DNA of 64,000 nt, taken from positions 4,979,230 through 5,043,229 of the forward strand of contig NC_087079.1 in NCBI RefSeq assembly GCF_026151205.1, read 5' to 3'. The notes below the pieces were generated by a model. That model was not told the DNA's origin, did no database searches, and was given only the letters and a program-made list of their open reading frames with translations. This DNA is from Bolinopsis microptera. Its lineage: Eukaryota > Ctenophora > Tentaculata > Lobata > Bolinopsidae. Made by a program: the position numbers and the translations under genes. Shown here piece by piece: positions 22,101-50,867 of the stretch (the stretch's first letter is position 1; the number at the start of each line of letters is the position of its first letter).

Positions 22101-23187
22101 TCTGCTTTTCTCTTATTCTTTGATACCGTTCTTTTGATTTTTATTTTAAGTCCGTAACTTATTTAATTCAAATTCCCCCAACCTCTTTCTTGCTGAGACC
22201 CCTCACTAACCCCTCACTAACCCCTCTCTGACCCCTCACTAACCCTTCTCCTGACCCCTCTCCACAGTTATCCCTGATGAGGCAGATACAAGAGTGCCGG
22301 TACGACCGTAAAAGTGACACCTGGCTCAGACTCTCAGACTCAGTCAGGGGCCTTATTGGTGGGTTACTACAGGTTGATGTGAAGAAGAGAATCACTGCAG
22401 AACAGGCTCTTCAACACCCCTGGATTAAACACGATGAGTAAGTTTTAGAGTTATTTTCTCTTCCAGCTGCAAACTTAATCTTAAGTTAATACTTTAATCT
22501 CTACTTATTTAAAATGTTAACTTACTGTATGTATGTAGTTCTGTGGATGCAGGACCTAGAGTAAACACTAAAACGTTACCCGACCATCTCAATCGTGATA
22601 CAATGACTTCACAGCATTACTGTTGGAAAAAAATAGTGAATGGTCTGTGTTCTTAGACTAAACTAAACCTAAACTCGCACTAAACTTAGTTTCAGGGATG
22701 TAAAGAGACACACGACCGGAAAGAGAAAGTTCAGACAGGTGGTGTATCTGGCTCTCTTTGTAGTGACCATCAGGTCCAGAGCTAGAGCCACTCTTATCAG
22801 CTCTAATGATGGCAACCAGCTGCAACTTATCAGGGTATGTTCTAAGAACTTCTTATCTTATCTAGATGTAGTACAATTATCAAGTAAGCAAATATTATGA
22901 TTATTGTCACGCCAATTGCAATGGTTCAGGTTGCCTTCAGAGCCTTCTATCATCTATGAGACAAAACTTTGAGCTATGAGTTTATCCCACTGGTTTACTG
23001 TTCCCGTCCACAGGAGCACAACGCTACGCCTTACCATATAAAAGAAGTGCGGGCAGTGATGGACGACATAGCGTTCACCATATACGGTCACTGGGTACAA
23101 CGCGAGGATCCGACACGACGTGCCATGATGTTCCGGCACAGGAGGAGGAACAGGTCCCACAGCAGGACTTTTTCTTTAAATGAGTGA
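19139..23187 (+). CDS. PHKG: Phosphorylase kinase catalytic gamma subunit
   Basis: Exons: 19139-19201, 19410-19511, 20232-20324, 20674-20806, 21718-22013, 22268-22437, 22696-22834, 23014-23187; phases agree at every join. Kinase landmarks in order: SFHAQYE, Gly loop ELGRGLTSIV, Lys in YAVKIIDL, ELFDYV, catalytic HRDIKMEN, DFGFAKRLEPGEALHDLCGT, SPE in place of APE, GYGKEVDMWACGVLLYTLLM, and ITAEQALQHPWI. The activation segment keeps an acidic Glu (PGE) instead of a phosphorylated residue, as in PhK gamma, which is constitutively active. The last two exons form the calmodulin-binding C-terminal tail, including DDIAFTIYGHWVQRED. The enzyme phosphorylates glycogen phosphorylase in the Ca-controlled PhK holoenzyme. 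The initiator exon was not found. About 385 residues, the usual size. Confidence 0.95.
19545..19913. repeat. (TCTTC)n pentamer array in PhK intron 2
   Basis: About 70 nearly perfect copies; a cluster of TCTGC variants lies near the 3' end. It starts about 35 bp after the donor at 19512. One strand is all pyrimidine, giving H-DNA and PTB-binding potential; that is inference. Open frames here are artefacts of the repeat. Confidence 0.95.
20808..21494. repeat. Pyrimidine-rich minisatellite (ACTCCTTCACTCCTTTACTTCTTT)n in PhK intron 4
   Basis: Mixture of 8-bp words (actcctt-t/c) organised into longer higher-order copies; the block at about 20837-20940 is repeated at 20965-21060. It begins directly at the donor (G|GTAGGTG), so the whole 5' part of the intron is repeat. 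Confidence 0.9.
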
Positions 23188-23194
23188 GGGAGAC

Positions 23195-23335
23195 AGTAAC
23201 TGTTACAGTTACTATTATAGTAACTATAGTTACTAGTATAGTAACTATAGTTACTATAATAGTAACTATAGTTACTAGTATAGTAACTATAGTAACTAGT
23301 ATAGTAACTATAGTAACTATAGTAACTACTTTAGA
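23195..23335. repeat. Palindromic (AGTAACTATAGTTACT)n array after PhK
   Basis: Self-complementary units of agtaactatag / ttactagtat are repeated just after the PhK stop codon, inside the likely 3' UTR. They could form cruciform or hairpin structures. Confidence 0.85.
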
Positions 23336-23455
23336 GTAACATATCTACTGGGAGTGACACTACAGTCCTAACATACTGGAGATGGGAGATCAGGGAGGAA
23401 CAGTATCACCTACCTGATGTCATCATCATGTGATATCAAATAGATTATTCTGGTT

Positions 23456-23826
23456 CAAGGTTGTTAAATACGTATTAGGAGGGAATACGTATTGGAATAC
23501 GAATACATATTAATCCTCGAAAATTGACGTATTACGAAAAGGTGTGTCGTGCGCGCAAAAATTGTTTGCTTATCGGATTATCCATGAAATTTGATTACAA
23601 ATTTAAGTTATCATGTATAACTGCACTCCTTTAATGCATGATCAATGATGAGGGTGGCGCGCAGCTGTAATGTTTAATTTTGACAAATCAGCGTATTATG
23701 GCGTATTCGTGGACGTATTTAACAATCCATAGAAATTACCGTATTACGGCGTATTACGACGTATTCTTTATTAGAACCGAATACGTCGTATTATTTCACG
23801 AAAATTTGACGTATTTAACAACCTTG
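23456..23826. mobile_element. hAT-type MITE, 371 bp, 8-bp target duplication
   Basis: Terminal inverted repeats CAAGGTTGTTAAATACGT (23456-23473) and its complement (23809-23826). Exact direct repeats TTCTGGTT flank it at 23448-23455 and 23827-23834. An 8-bp target duplication is the hAT mark. The interior is rich in tacg/cgta words and has no ORF. Confidence 0.9.
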
Positions 23827-26800
23827 TTCTGGTTTAATCGTGACGACTAAGTTGGAGTGGTGCATGTAAAATGTAAATAGGTTAAAAAAGGAACGATTGT
23901 AACCAGGTGAGTAGCAGTGTACTCTGCTGCTCTGAGATGTGTTTTTGGCACGTGATAGCAATTAACCAATCAGCTTCCTAGTTCCAATTATATGGGCCAT
24001 TTAAAATCCCAGAATCGCTGTCACGTGTTAAGCATTATGCCTCTACATATTATATTGACTGTATTGATAACAAATGGTAGGGGATCAGAAAAGTGATCTA
24101 GTTAAACAAATTTGTAAGAAAGGTATTATTTCTAGAAGACTATGGGTAATAGTATTATTTACACAATTATCATACTTTCCGACCATTACATGACTCACTA
24201 AAACCTCGATTTACCAGGCTCCTGGGGACAGAAACACTTTATATTTAGAAACTATTCGCATTTACACGCACAAAGAATAAGATAAATAAATATCAAATTA
24301 AGTAAATACGGTCGATTTGTTAACAGAGGCACGGTAAATCGAAGTTTGACTGATCGAGTACCAACCGATTGAACAATTATTAATAGATTTATCTAGAATT
24401 GTAATCTCAGCATAATTTCGTTAGAATAGATTACCCTGGCGTATTTACTATGGAACTGATTACATTTCATAGAATATGGAAATAAAATAGCTGAGAAGTA
24501 TCTCAAAATACTCGTTTTTATTGTATATTTGTTATTTTGTATTATTGTAAACAGATTCGCCTCCACTTGCTTTAGAGGCACCATTAACTCGCGGCAACGT
24601 TTCTGATTTTTATTGAAAAATAAAGTTTGAAAATGGAGAAAGTGTCCGCGCCCATTAATGATGCCTCTGCGTAGTAGTTGCGAGATAGACGTGCCAGTGT
24701 CTGAAAACGGTGAAAACATTAGTTTGGATCATTGCCAGGATTTTCCAGCACAAATGTGTGTGCTGGGGTAGGGATGTAGGACTTAAAAATAAAATGTTTA
24801 GCTTATTAATTATAAGTTTAGTTCTCCTGTTCTATTTCACCGTTTTCTTACACCGGTACCATTCTGGAACGTATTATGTTATAAAGTAAACTTAGTTGGT
24901 TTACAAACTTATTATAAAGGGATTATCAAATTAATTAATTTAAATAGAATCAACTATCAAGCACTCTTACTTATTTACCTTCAGATCGTTACACTGTTAT
25001 TGAAATATAGAAATTTATAATTAAAGCCTCTTGTTTATTACTGATTTTTATCAAGCAGAATTTCAAACATATGATTTTCATCCAAGAAAATCACATGATA
25101 ACTTTAACATCAGAACTTTAACTCAATCATAGTACTATTACATGTGTATATAATGGAATCATTATTACATAATAGTGATAATATATATAATGATTCCATG
25201 GTCACTACATAGCATAATAATATAATAACTAACTGTATATTTATTGCAGTTCTGTATAATGCAATGTTGAGACAATCACTGCTGTATTGACAGTAGTTGG
25301 CAACAAGAACTACGTTAACGATAACAATGACGTTTTACAGTCACGTACTTGGCCTGCAGATCACATTGTTATATATCTAGATACGGGTCAGAAACTCCTC
25401 CCGTTTCAACAGATTCGTTCTGTTTGTTATTTTATCTTTTTTACCTCCTCTTTCTTTCTCCTGTCTTTCTCCTGTCTTTCTCCTGTCTCGCTCATTTGAA
25501 GATAACACACAGCATGGTGACTGGTTAATACTGGCTATATCTTTGTTATAGAATATACTATTTACACTAGCTGTGTGTCTAGCTATGATGAATTGTCTAC
25601 ACACAGACAGTTGTTACACTAGACACGGTAGTGTGCAGTGTTTACACACTGCATACAAGCATGTGCCCTTCAGTAAACCTTTAGTTCACGTCGTTCTTTA
25701 GTTTTGTGTAGATACTTTAAAGTGTTAATATTATAATTCGAAACGTAAACAGGGTAAAGATTATAATGTTTCAGTGTTTGTGTTGCTGTCTAGCCTCGAG
25801 GTATAAAAAGTGTTTGTTTTGTAAGATACACGTGTTAACTAATAAACTGAACTTAAAAAGTTAAAAGGGTAAAGTTTAAAGTTATGATGAGGTTTAGTGA
25901 CCGTATTTGTATTTTCCTTTAATGCTATGTTGGCCTATAATGCTGTATACTGAAGGTCATGCCTTGAGGAACGCTTAGTGTGCAAATAAAATAATATGCA
26001 GATAGGATTCATATTTCATAGTATCAGTTTTATTTGTTCACAAAAAATGTAAGCTTTAGTGAGTGTTTGTCTTACTGTATACCCTCAAAGTCTTATAGAA
26101 GGTGTAGGATATAACACTTGTATAGGTTTTATATATAACTTGTTTTCTAATGTATACTAACTATATAATATATCACATACTATCATCCGTATCCTGTACA
26201 GTGTACACTGTACGCAAGTTTGCTGTATAGTTGTATCAAAACTAATGACATGATCCTTAGAGTGGATACTTGGATATCTTCCAGAGGTTTGATGTACCAG
26301 TATTATAATATATTATACCAGTATTATATATTATACCAGTATAATATAATATACCAGTATACTGTATAATATAATATACAAGTATAATTATATACCTGAC
26401 GTTTGCTTTAGTTTAATTTCTATAGTATGAAACTTGAAGTAGAACTTGTCATTTGAACTTTGTTTCATTAGTTGTTCTATAATTTTCTCCTTTACATCAA
26501 GTTGAGCAGTGAGCACTGCAGTGCAGATAAAGGAAATAGCACCATATTATTATATACCAGTATTATATGTATAATATTATATAATAAATTATATATTATT
26601 ATATAATAATATTGTGTTGCTTCTATTCCTCTCTCTCTCTTTTTAACTCATGACTTACCTTTAAATCTTTACATTTAACAAATGTTACAGTTACAAAGTT
26701 ACCTCATTATTGGTTGTATATACGACCGTTCTGCGTATCAATACATTATCGCTAAAAAGCAATGTAAATTGTACACTAAATAGTACAGTTAGCAGAAGAG

Positions 26801-26837
26801 TGTAGCGGATATAGCCGTTAATATGTCACATCACGTA

Positions 26838-26940
26838 ATGCCTGCAATTAGTGCACACACCATGCACGTATGCCTGCAATTAGTGCACACACCATGCACG
26901 TAAAGCCTGCAATTAGTGCACACTCTATGCACGTATATAC
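26838..26940. repeat. Three copies of a ~33-bp unit (gcctgcaattagtgcacaca...)
   Basis: Tandem copies of gcctgcaattagtgcacac and the following accatgcacgta, with GTGCAC and TGCA palindromes. Small divergence between copies. Confidence 0.85.
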
Positions 26941-27261
26941 ACAGCTTGAACTGTAATTGCGGCTCTGCTAAGTCACACAGGAAGATAAACTGTAGTTACT
27001 TTCTATATCTGTTGTAGTTACTTTCTATATATTATGTTGTTTAATTGGTAGCCAGTATAATTGCGGGGTAGTATGTTGCAGCTTTAAAAGTAGCTCAGTG
27101 GATAACAGGAAAGTACGATATTCTTCCAGCATTTATCAGTTATTAGCAGCTGTATTGTAACCAGTTCTCCATTTTACATACAGGTGTTACTTAGAATTCC
27201 TTGAAGAACGTGTACTTGTATTCTTGTCTGTAATCCTGGTTGTCAGTCACAAAACTGCAAG

Positions 27262-27388
27262 GGTGTGCGGTATTGTGCGGTATTGTGCGGTATTGTGCGG
27301 TATTGTGCGGTATTGTGCGGTATTGTGCGGTATTATGCGGTATTGTGCGGTATTGTGCGGTGCGGTATTGTGCGGTATTGTGCGGTAT
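27262..27388. repeat. 10-bp minisatellite (GTATTGTGCG)n
   Basis: About 12 copies of gtattgtgcg, with one GTATTATGCG variant and one truncated unit. Non-coding. Confidence 0.9.
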
Positions 27389-28596
27389 GTATTGCACTGC
27401 CTTGTAGTTAGAGTTACGTCTGTGTACCCTAACAGTTCCCGTTAAACAAGTATCATAATGTTTATAAGTTATCCTTGGCATCTGATTTATTGAATGGTTT
27501 TATAATAATATGGGACTTGTATAATATCAGTGTCACAACCACACGCAAATTGTCCCTTTCTCAGCTAACTGGGCGATCTGTCATCCCACACGTAAACTCA
27601 TTCTCTTCCTTACAAAGCGGTATAACTATTGGAACTTTAAACAGGGGTGTATCACTGTATCAACCCGACGATAATAATACGACAAAATCATTTAACTGAA
27701 ACTAGGTTTGGCAGTCGCTGTAACTGTCTAACATTAATGTTATACGTCACCCTATAACTGTGAATACTATTTTTATCCTATACTATAAAATATCACTTTA
27801 ATTTTAATGTCAATTCTACGCACGTAACGTTTATACTTATAGGCTAGTCACTAGTATAGAACAGCTGTAACCTCAACCTGGAACTCACACAAAACTCAAA
27901 AAGTTCTCTCTGAATTAGTAATGATGTCAAGCAGTACATTCTGCGGAATGTCTGCAAGCTTCCTGGCGCTAATTAGCAAGCAATTAGTAGTTAATTGGGA
28001 GTGCCACGGGTTTGTGTGTTTTTTACCATATTAGGTAGTGTTACTATGGTTACATTACCATATAAGGTGTTTCTGTGTTACTGCATCCCGTAATATTCAT
28101 GTAACGTTTATATTATTTAAATTAACTGTACACTGTGTTTTGTGATGGAACAACAGGTTTACAGTGTAGTGTGTGTAGTTGTACTGTCGGTTTTGGTATT
28201 TGTCGGTACTGTGAATTGTTACAAATGCGTTACTTTGGGTCTGGTTAGTTTTGAGAAATGTTGGTAAATGCTAATGCATGGTTTAATGTGCAGGCAACAT
28301 AACATTTTGTGCAGATATGATCCTTATTGTTATCTTCACAAACATTTCGTTGAAAAGTGTACTAGTAGATATAATCGCTCTTGTGCAGGCAATTATAAGG
28401 TTAAAAGGTTAATGTTTTTCTACCCATGTGTTCCTGAGTACTTTGTCACAAGTTCTCTTTGATAAAACGTTATCCCCTACTAGGCTGGTATCAGTGATGG
28501 TTAATTTAATTAATTTGATTGTCTTATATTAGTTTTAAATTAACAAAGTTATTTATTTAAATGTAAGGCTAACCATCACCTTGTATCTTAGCAACC

Positions 28597-45105
<16,509 letters not shown>

Positions 45106-46180
45106 AACATACCACGCATAGTTGTAGAGGCTCTTACTTTACTGTGATGAACAATTGATTGACCTGCCTGATAGTGCGATATAGTGGATCACGTGATCAA
45201 GAGATAAAACCACGTGGTTACCGTTGTCAAGGAGACGTGTTTTTATCAGACTATTAAAAATGCTTGTTACGAACTAACAATTACTTTTATGGTGTTAACT
45301 TTTTTGTAAAAACTTGATTTCGTTAAAATATTAAATGGGTCGTAAAGTAGGATTCCGATGTCCCTGTTTTGCACCAGTTTGGCCACTTTAGTGTCACTGA
45401 AAGTGTTACTCTTGATGTAGTTGCGGTGGAACTGGTCGCACTGGTGCAAAGCCGGGACATGGGGATTTTTACTAGACCATTATATGTTCTCCTCTTTGCT
45501 AAACCAATGTTTTGGCATGGAATGACATGCTTGATACGCATTCTATTTATGAATGAAATATTTGCACACGCACCAACAAGATGCCGATAAGATGCCGACA
45601 TGAACATTGAACAACTTTCTTCGCGGAATTTGCTTTTGAGTTATTTTATTGCTTTTGAATGGTGATTTGAGACTTAAATGAAAGTTTTAGGTTAAACACG
45701 TTTCTTATTTCATTCTCAATCTTTACAAATGTTCATTAGTTGCTAGTTATGGTAGTAATGAATTGCTCCAATTAAGTGAACAGGATAAAACCTCTATAAT
45801 TGCAGAATGTGAACACAATGTATTCAACTACAAATTCTGGAGGCGATGTTTTCTCCCGGTGGGCATTATTCCCACAATTGCCCTCAGTTTGTCTTCTGCG
45901 TGTACAATAAATTCGTCTTAGCTTTTAACATGATCGAATAGTCTATTAGAATTTAGACTGGTGATATTAATTCTTGATAAGAAACTTCATCATATGATAT
46001 TGATCAATTGTCTTTTTGATCATCCTTCTGAGTATTTTTTCGATCGATTAAAACACGTATGAATAAAGTTTTAACTTGGAGGCATAAGACATAAGGCCGA
46101 AGATGTAAGTAATCGTACAATTACGAAGAGAACATTCTTTTCTGTCCTCGGATATGTGTGAACGGAAACGTTGATGGAAC
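45106..46180. other. JNK 3' flank
   Basis: Probable 3' UTR and spacer. At 45124-45138 the 14-bp gtagaggctcttac matches the end of the TA element at 2436, without a partner. An inverted repeat lies at 45359-45459. No further gene recognised. Confidence 0.45.
45359..45459. repeat. Small inverted repeat, 20-bp arms
   Basis: TGTCCCTGTTTTGCACCAGT (45359-45378) pairs with ACTGGTGCAAAGCCGGGACA (45440-45459), two mismatches, about 60-bp loop. Could be a short foldback element or an RNA hairpin in the JNK 3' UTR. Confidence 0.7.
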
Positions 46181-46549
46181 GCGCGAAATCTTTAATGTAA
46201 ACAAATGATGGACACCTTCGCGCGAGCTGCGCGCGCACGACCGTGCGGAAATTTCTGATTATACGATAAAAGTGAGTTTTGAGTTTGCTAAATCACCATT
46301 GGTTAATAGCAAAACTCGACAGAGCTAGCCCTACGCTGTATTTTCGATCGTCATCAAAAAGTTGCTGCTACCAAGCGCGCCATTTGCAACAGTTTCTATG
46401 CACTTTGGCCCTCCTGTGTGCCATATTCCATTTGAATTGTAATCATTCGTGGTCAAACGTTTAGTCTTCAAAAGTAATTAAACTCATGATGCAGTTGCCT
46501 TCGTCAAATAAAATCGTTGGCGGATGCGATTTTCATGTTATTCGTCTAA

Positions 46550-46993
46550 ATTTTTTCGAAGAAGCGCGCGCTGCTTCCTTCTTATCTTGAAATGGCCCTA
46601 GGCAAGTGCTACAAAATAACGGGCGCTGGGCTATTCCATTAACAATGGACAATAAAATCGTTGTCATATCCATTATTAATGGACTAATCTTAACGGGTGA
46701 TATAATTTTTAAACTATTTGTTTCAAATGCAATGTTGCATTGATTCACGATGTCAAGCGAATAAAATCCTTCGCAGCTCGGTGAGGCACAATGGTGCATC
46801 TCGCCGATCTACCGAAGAAGAATTATTTGATGCGCGGCGCGACCCAGTAGTGCATTGCGCTACAAAATGCAATGTTAAACGTCGACGAGTCCATTGTAGG
46901 TTTACAACCTACCAGGACGCGCGCCGAGTTGGACTCGTCGACGGTCCTGGAACAGATATGGAACAGATATTTAACGAGTATCACCCGTTAACC
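46550..46993. repeat. Hairpin-rich repeat related to 13-16 kb, including element copy C
   Basis: 46690-46993 is bounded by TTAACGGGTGATA (left) and its complement TATCACCCGTTAA (right). The core has GTCGACGAGTCC paired with GGACTCGTCGAC around the GTAGGTTTACAACCTAC hairpin (46893-46946). Segments at 46556-46665 and about 46822-46865 match 14.4-15.07 kb. No ORF. Confidence 0.75.
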
Positions 46994-47274
46994 TCCATGT
47001 CATAGGGTTAAAATTTTTTTAAGAGTACAAATTATTCAAACAATATACACATAATTGTCACAATGACCATATATATAAAAACGACCCTTCAAAAAATCAA
47101 TATACTCCCTATCTCAAATATTGGGAGAAACATAGGGTTAAAATGCATGGATTTATCAGAAAATCAGAAATTTTTAACTGTTCACAACCTGTATAAGTAC
47201 ACTTGTCTCTTAGAACTATTCAAAATTAATAAGTTTACTTTACTTTCACTTGTTAGAGGAACCATTATCACTGT

Positions 47275-48395
47275 ACTCATCATTTGTTGTTGAAGATATT
47301 GTAGAACTGGAAGTCTGGGAGAGTATTTGGCTTTTGAAGTTTAATCCTGCTAAATGTAAAGTTGTTCATATTAATCTTAATAGCAACCCTAACTTAAATT
47401 ATTTAGTAAATGGCGTAGAACTTGAAGTATCTGATCAGGAAAAAGATTTGGGGGTTATTACCCATAGTTCCCTGCTTTGGAATGAACAGATAAAAGCATG
47501 TATTTCCAAGGCAAATCGAATGATTTGCTGGATTGTAAGGAATTTGATAATTAGAGAAAAATGTGTAATGATAGCCATCTATAAAGCTTTGATAAAACCT
47601 CATCTAGAGTATTGTGTCCAATTGTGGAATCCAGTTGCGGCTCATGGAAGTTGGGGGACTGTTTTGGAGCTGGAGAGCGTCCAGAGGCGGTTTACCCGTC
47701 TGATTGATGAGGTGGGTACTCTTCCTTACAGCCGTAGACTGGAAATCCTTAATTTGACAACGCTGGCAGAGCGGCGAATACGTGGGGACCTTATTGAAGC
47801 TTTTAAGGTTATTAATGGCTTGACTGATTATGGTTCAGACTTGTTCAGACCAAGCAGATCAGGTCTTAATCTGGTTTCATCCAATAGATGTAGTAAGAGT
47901 GTGACAAAGGTCAAGAATCTTCAGTGTTCTTTTCTTCCAGAGCGGGTTGTTCCTTATTGGAACAAACTCCCTTCGGAGGTGAAGAACTGCTTGACAGTTT
48001 TGAGTTTTAAAATTGGATTGGAAAGTTTTAAAAAGAATATGATTTCTAAATGTATTGTAAATGACTTTCATTTTTGGAATGTTTCGAAAGAAGTTTTAAC
48101 AAGAATTGAAGGTACCAGTTATATCAGTAATAAGGAAAAACACAATGATTATCTGTGGTTCCATCCTTATGTAGCAAAGAAACGTTTTATAAATCTTTAC
48201 TCCACTGGGAAGTATGAATAAATTAAATTTTGTAATGTTGTTTTTATTCATGATTAATATTTGATAAATTATTACCTTTAAATTTGATGGAGAAATAGTT
48301 ATTTTTCCATGTAGTGTGATGATACTTTGTAGACATTAGTGATGATGTTATGTCATAATTTTTACTTTACTTTACTTTACTTTACTTTAACAGGT
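47275..48395 (+). mobile_element. CR1/jockey-like non-LTR retrotransposon, 3' end of RT plus (TTTAC)n tail
   Basis: An open frame to 48221 carries the C-terminal RT region: WLLKFNPAKCKVVHI, EKDLGVITHSSLLW, KANRMICWIVRN, IYKALIKPHLEYCVQLWNP, LESVQRRFTRLI, ERRIRGDLIEAFKVINGL, VPYWNKLPSEV. Catalytic motifs are missing, so the copy is 5'-truncated. About 140 bp after the stop it ends in a short pentamer array (tttac, 48362-48389), the kind of microsatellite tail CR1-like elements have. No frameshift in the remaining part. Confidence 0.9.
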
Positions 48396-48730
48396 CACCA
48401 CGACGAGAGGATTATTTCATCACATCACAACCATCCTCACAATTCATCTACCAATCATCCTACATGTGGAACAGCTGTCGACAAACATCAAGTAAGATAA
48501 GTTTTAATACTCCGACAAACGGGTTTAAGAATACATTGAAAATTGCTTTACAAGAATTGCAATTCAAGCATGATACACTTGATTGGTGTGAGCTTAATTT
48601 TGCCACAAATGAGCTCAAGTTTTGATTAATGTGAGTTACTAAAATAACCACTTATCTTTCCTCATACATGCAACCACTGCACTCCAACTAAACACATTAT
48701 TTACCACAGTCCACACACCATACTCCACAG

Positions 48731-48760
48731 ATGATATATATATATATATATATATATACA
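48731..48760. repeat. (TA)n microsatellite
   Basis: About 14 TA units. The surrounding 48396-49049 holds no recognised gene. Confidence 0.9.
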
Positions 48761-49049
48761 CAAACACACTAGTACCAAACAAGTGCACTGTAAAACATGC
48801 TCACGATACACTCAAAATTGGAAATATTCAACGGCTCGTATATGAAACTTAGCGACTTACACTCAGTGTACACCCAGTGTTAACCAGTATTACACACTAG
48901 TAAATTCTACGTAAAGCGCGAAAACAATAAGTCTGTAGCGTTTTCATTGTCACATCTCACGTCGACGGGAATAAACGCGCGCGCGCAACAACTTATCTTA
49001 CTGCTAACTCAGCGACTAAACACACAACGACTTTTACAATTGACAGATG

Positions 49050-49338
49050 CAGTGGCGTAACGTTGCCTGTTGGTGCCCCCCTGCCGAAAAAAGCGCCCCC
49101 CTGTTGGCGCCCCCTCCCCTTTTGGTGCCCCTCCCTAAAATTGAACAAATTAGGTGATTTTAAAGAATACGCCGGTAAAATCTCTAAAAAAGTGTGTATC
49201 TAGAGCAAAACGCGCAGTTTTGCTAGTACTTTAGTTAAGTTTTCGAAATTGTCCCACATTCAAACGACGATTTGGCGCCCCCCTAAGACGGCGCCCCCCT
49301 GCACAGCGGGGTCAGCAGGGCCTTTCGTTACGCCACTG
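49050..49338. mobile_element. hAT-type MITE, 289 bp
   Basis: Ends CAGTGGCGTAACG and CGTTACGCCACTG; exact 8-bp duplications GACAGATG at 49042-49049 and 49339-49346. Interior with gcgccccc motifs. A partial second copy lies at 53069. Confidence 0.95.
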
Positions 49339-49346
49339 GACAGATG

Positions 49347-50629
49347 ATTAAACAATTGTGAGTAATGACGGACTTAACTGTATGGGTCAACTACTGAAAC
49401 TGTATTGTTTACTATCTTATTCATTATACTGGACATGAGATGACGAAGTATCTTAAGCAGCACTTTATACCCCCACTTAGAACTTGATTAGTCACGAACA
49501 ATAGAATCATCAAAAACCAATACAATAAAACATCTTGATCAATAAATGCCTAGCAGCACCAGACAGCAGCCGTGTACCTTTTTCGACTCCGTGGAGTCCC
49601 TGATGAACTTTTGTTTACTTTTGTTAATAATCGGACCAACCTTTCTTTCTCGAAACATGTATCCTATTGTATTTCATTATAGTATTAAGATGTGAAGATA
49701 TACTAGATATTAAAACGAAATAGAGGTATACCAAATTGGCCCTTGATATTTTAAATTGTGTATGTTGTAAGTATTTTAGTTTGTGAAGCTTTTACTCCTC
49801 CCCCTCAGCAAGACAGTTAGATTGTAGATCAATGATAATAATTGTCAAATAATGTTATATATTATATAGCAGTTATAAATGTTCAATAGTTGTAGAGCGA
49901 TTTCAAGAGCAGTGGTCCACAGGGGTCCGAAAAAGCCGTACAGGCACTTGGGTCCTTATCCTTGTCACTAATCTCAATTGGACTCGGTTTACACAAAACA
50001 TGAACATTTAGACGTACACATTGACACAATATTTATTAGAAAGCAAAAAGTATAAAATAATACGTGCATGCGCGGCTTGAGCCACGCCGCATAAGAACGG
50101 ATGCGTGCAGGGGCTGGATCTAATAGTAAATTTTTACAAAGCTGGCTTTGGATTTAGGTAAGATTATGATTTATTAAAAAAATCCACGGATAGTTTGAAA
50201 TTTATTTCTATTTGTCGTATAATCATAAACAATTTCATCCTGTTTTCAAGAATGCGCGGCTTTGGCGGCCTTAATTATTGACTTATACATTAAATTGAAT
50301 TTTAAATAGAAATGTGAATATATTAAAATTTAAAACTTTCAAAACGGAGGCTTATAAATATTATTATATTATGATTGTAAAATAAAGGATAAAATTTTAA
50401 ATTTGTTTCACTAAAATTTGTTTCACTATACCAGATGATATAATCAATTTTGTCTTCTGAGTATCTCTTGATGCCTGAGTGGAGATTATAACAACAAGAT
50501 TACCAAGATATTGCTTTTGAACCTGGAGTCCATCAACCACTGTCTTTTAAAGTTTTGTATTAAGGAGAGTTTTGTACTAAGAAGATTAGCTTCTTTTTTA
50601 AACAACCAATAAGAATTTTTTTCGTTTTT
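49347..50629. other. Spacer, nothing recognised
   Basis: AT-rich, without a convincing exon; a short direct repeat (aaatttgtttcact) lies at about 50399-50430. Confidence 0.4.
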
Positions 50630-50854
50630 TTATTGCAAAACATTATCGTCCTCACCCTGAGCAGTAGCAGCTTTCAAGGTACATTGTGCTTTAGCTGTCG
50701 AAATGAGGTTGTCCACATGGGAATGGTTTAAAGATTTTCCAGCAGTAAAGGTCTCCAGCAGCTTCTTAATCTCTGTTGCTTCACAAGCTAAGTGTGTTAC
50801 ACAGTTTTCAAGTACCTGAACATGATCATTAGTCATGACAGCTTTCAGGATCAA
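50630..50854 (-). CDS. Possible C-terminal exon of an unknown gene
   Basis: On the minus strand an open stretch (about 74 codons) reads VLENCVTHLACEATEIKKLL and ends DDNVLQ-stop, with AATAAA overlapping the stop region. Composition is protein-like and mostly helical. A possible acceptor (catgttcag) lies at about 50818. The element at 50868-52329 is inserted directly upstream. No family recognised; it may be a fragment of a mobile-element or host gene. Confidence 0.3.
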   Translation of the reverse strand: MILKAVMTNDHVQVLENCVTHLACEATEIKKLLETFTAGKSLNHSHVDNLISTAKAQCTLKAATAQGEDDNVLQ

Positions 50855-50867
50855 ACATAAAGATATA

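Larger units (their letters stand above)
23835..28596. other. Intergenic region between PhK gamma and JNK
   Basis: About 4.8 kb without a recognised exon. It holds AT-rich short repeats (accagtattatat words, 26290-26620), a 33-bp triplicate at 26838-26940, and the decamer array at 27262-27388. The short open frames here show no family resemblance. Segments at about 25995-26045 and 28296-28440 resemble 34905-35030 (tgcagataggattca / gttcacaaaa), an old dispersed repeat. Confidence 0.5.

Noticed and set aside
24393..24719. 108-codon minus frame in the intergenic region
   Set aside because: No family resemblance, no splice context, AT-rich low-complexity composition.
27191..27481. Frames over the GTATTGTGCG array
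   Set aside because: Minisatellite translation only.
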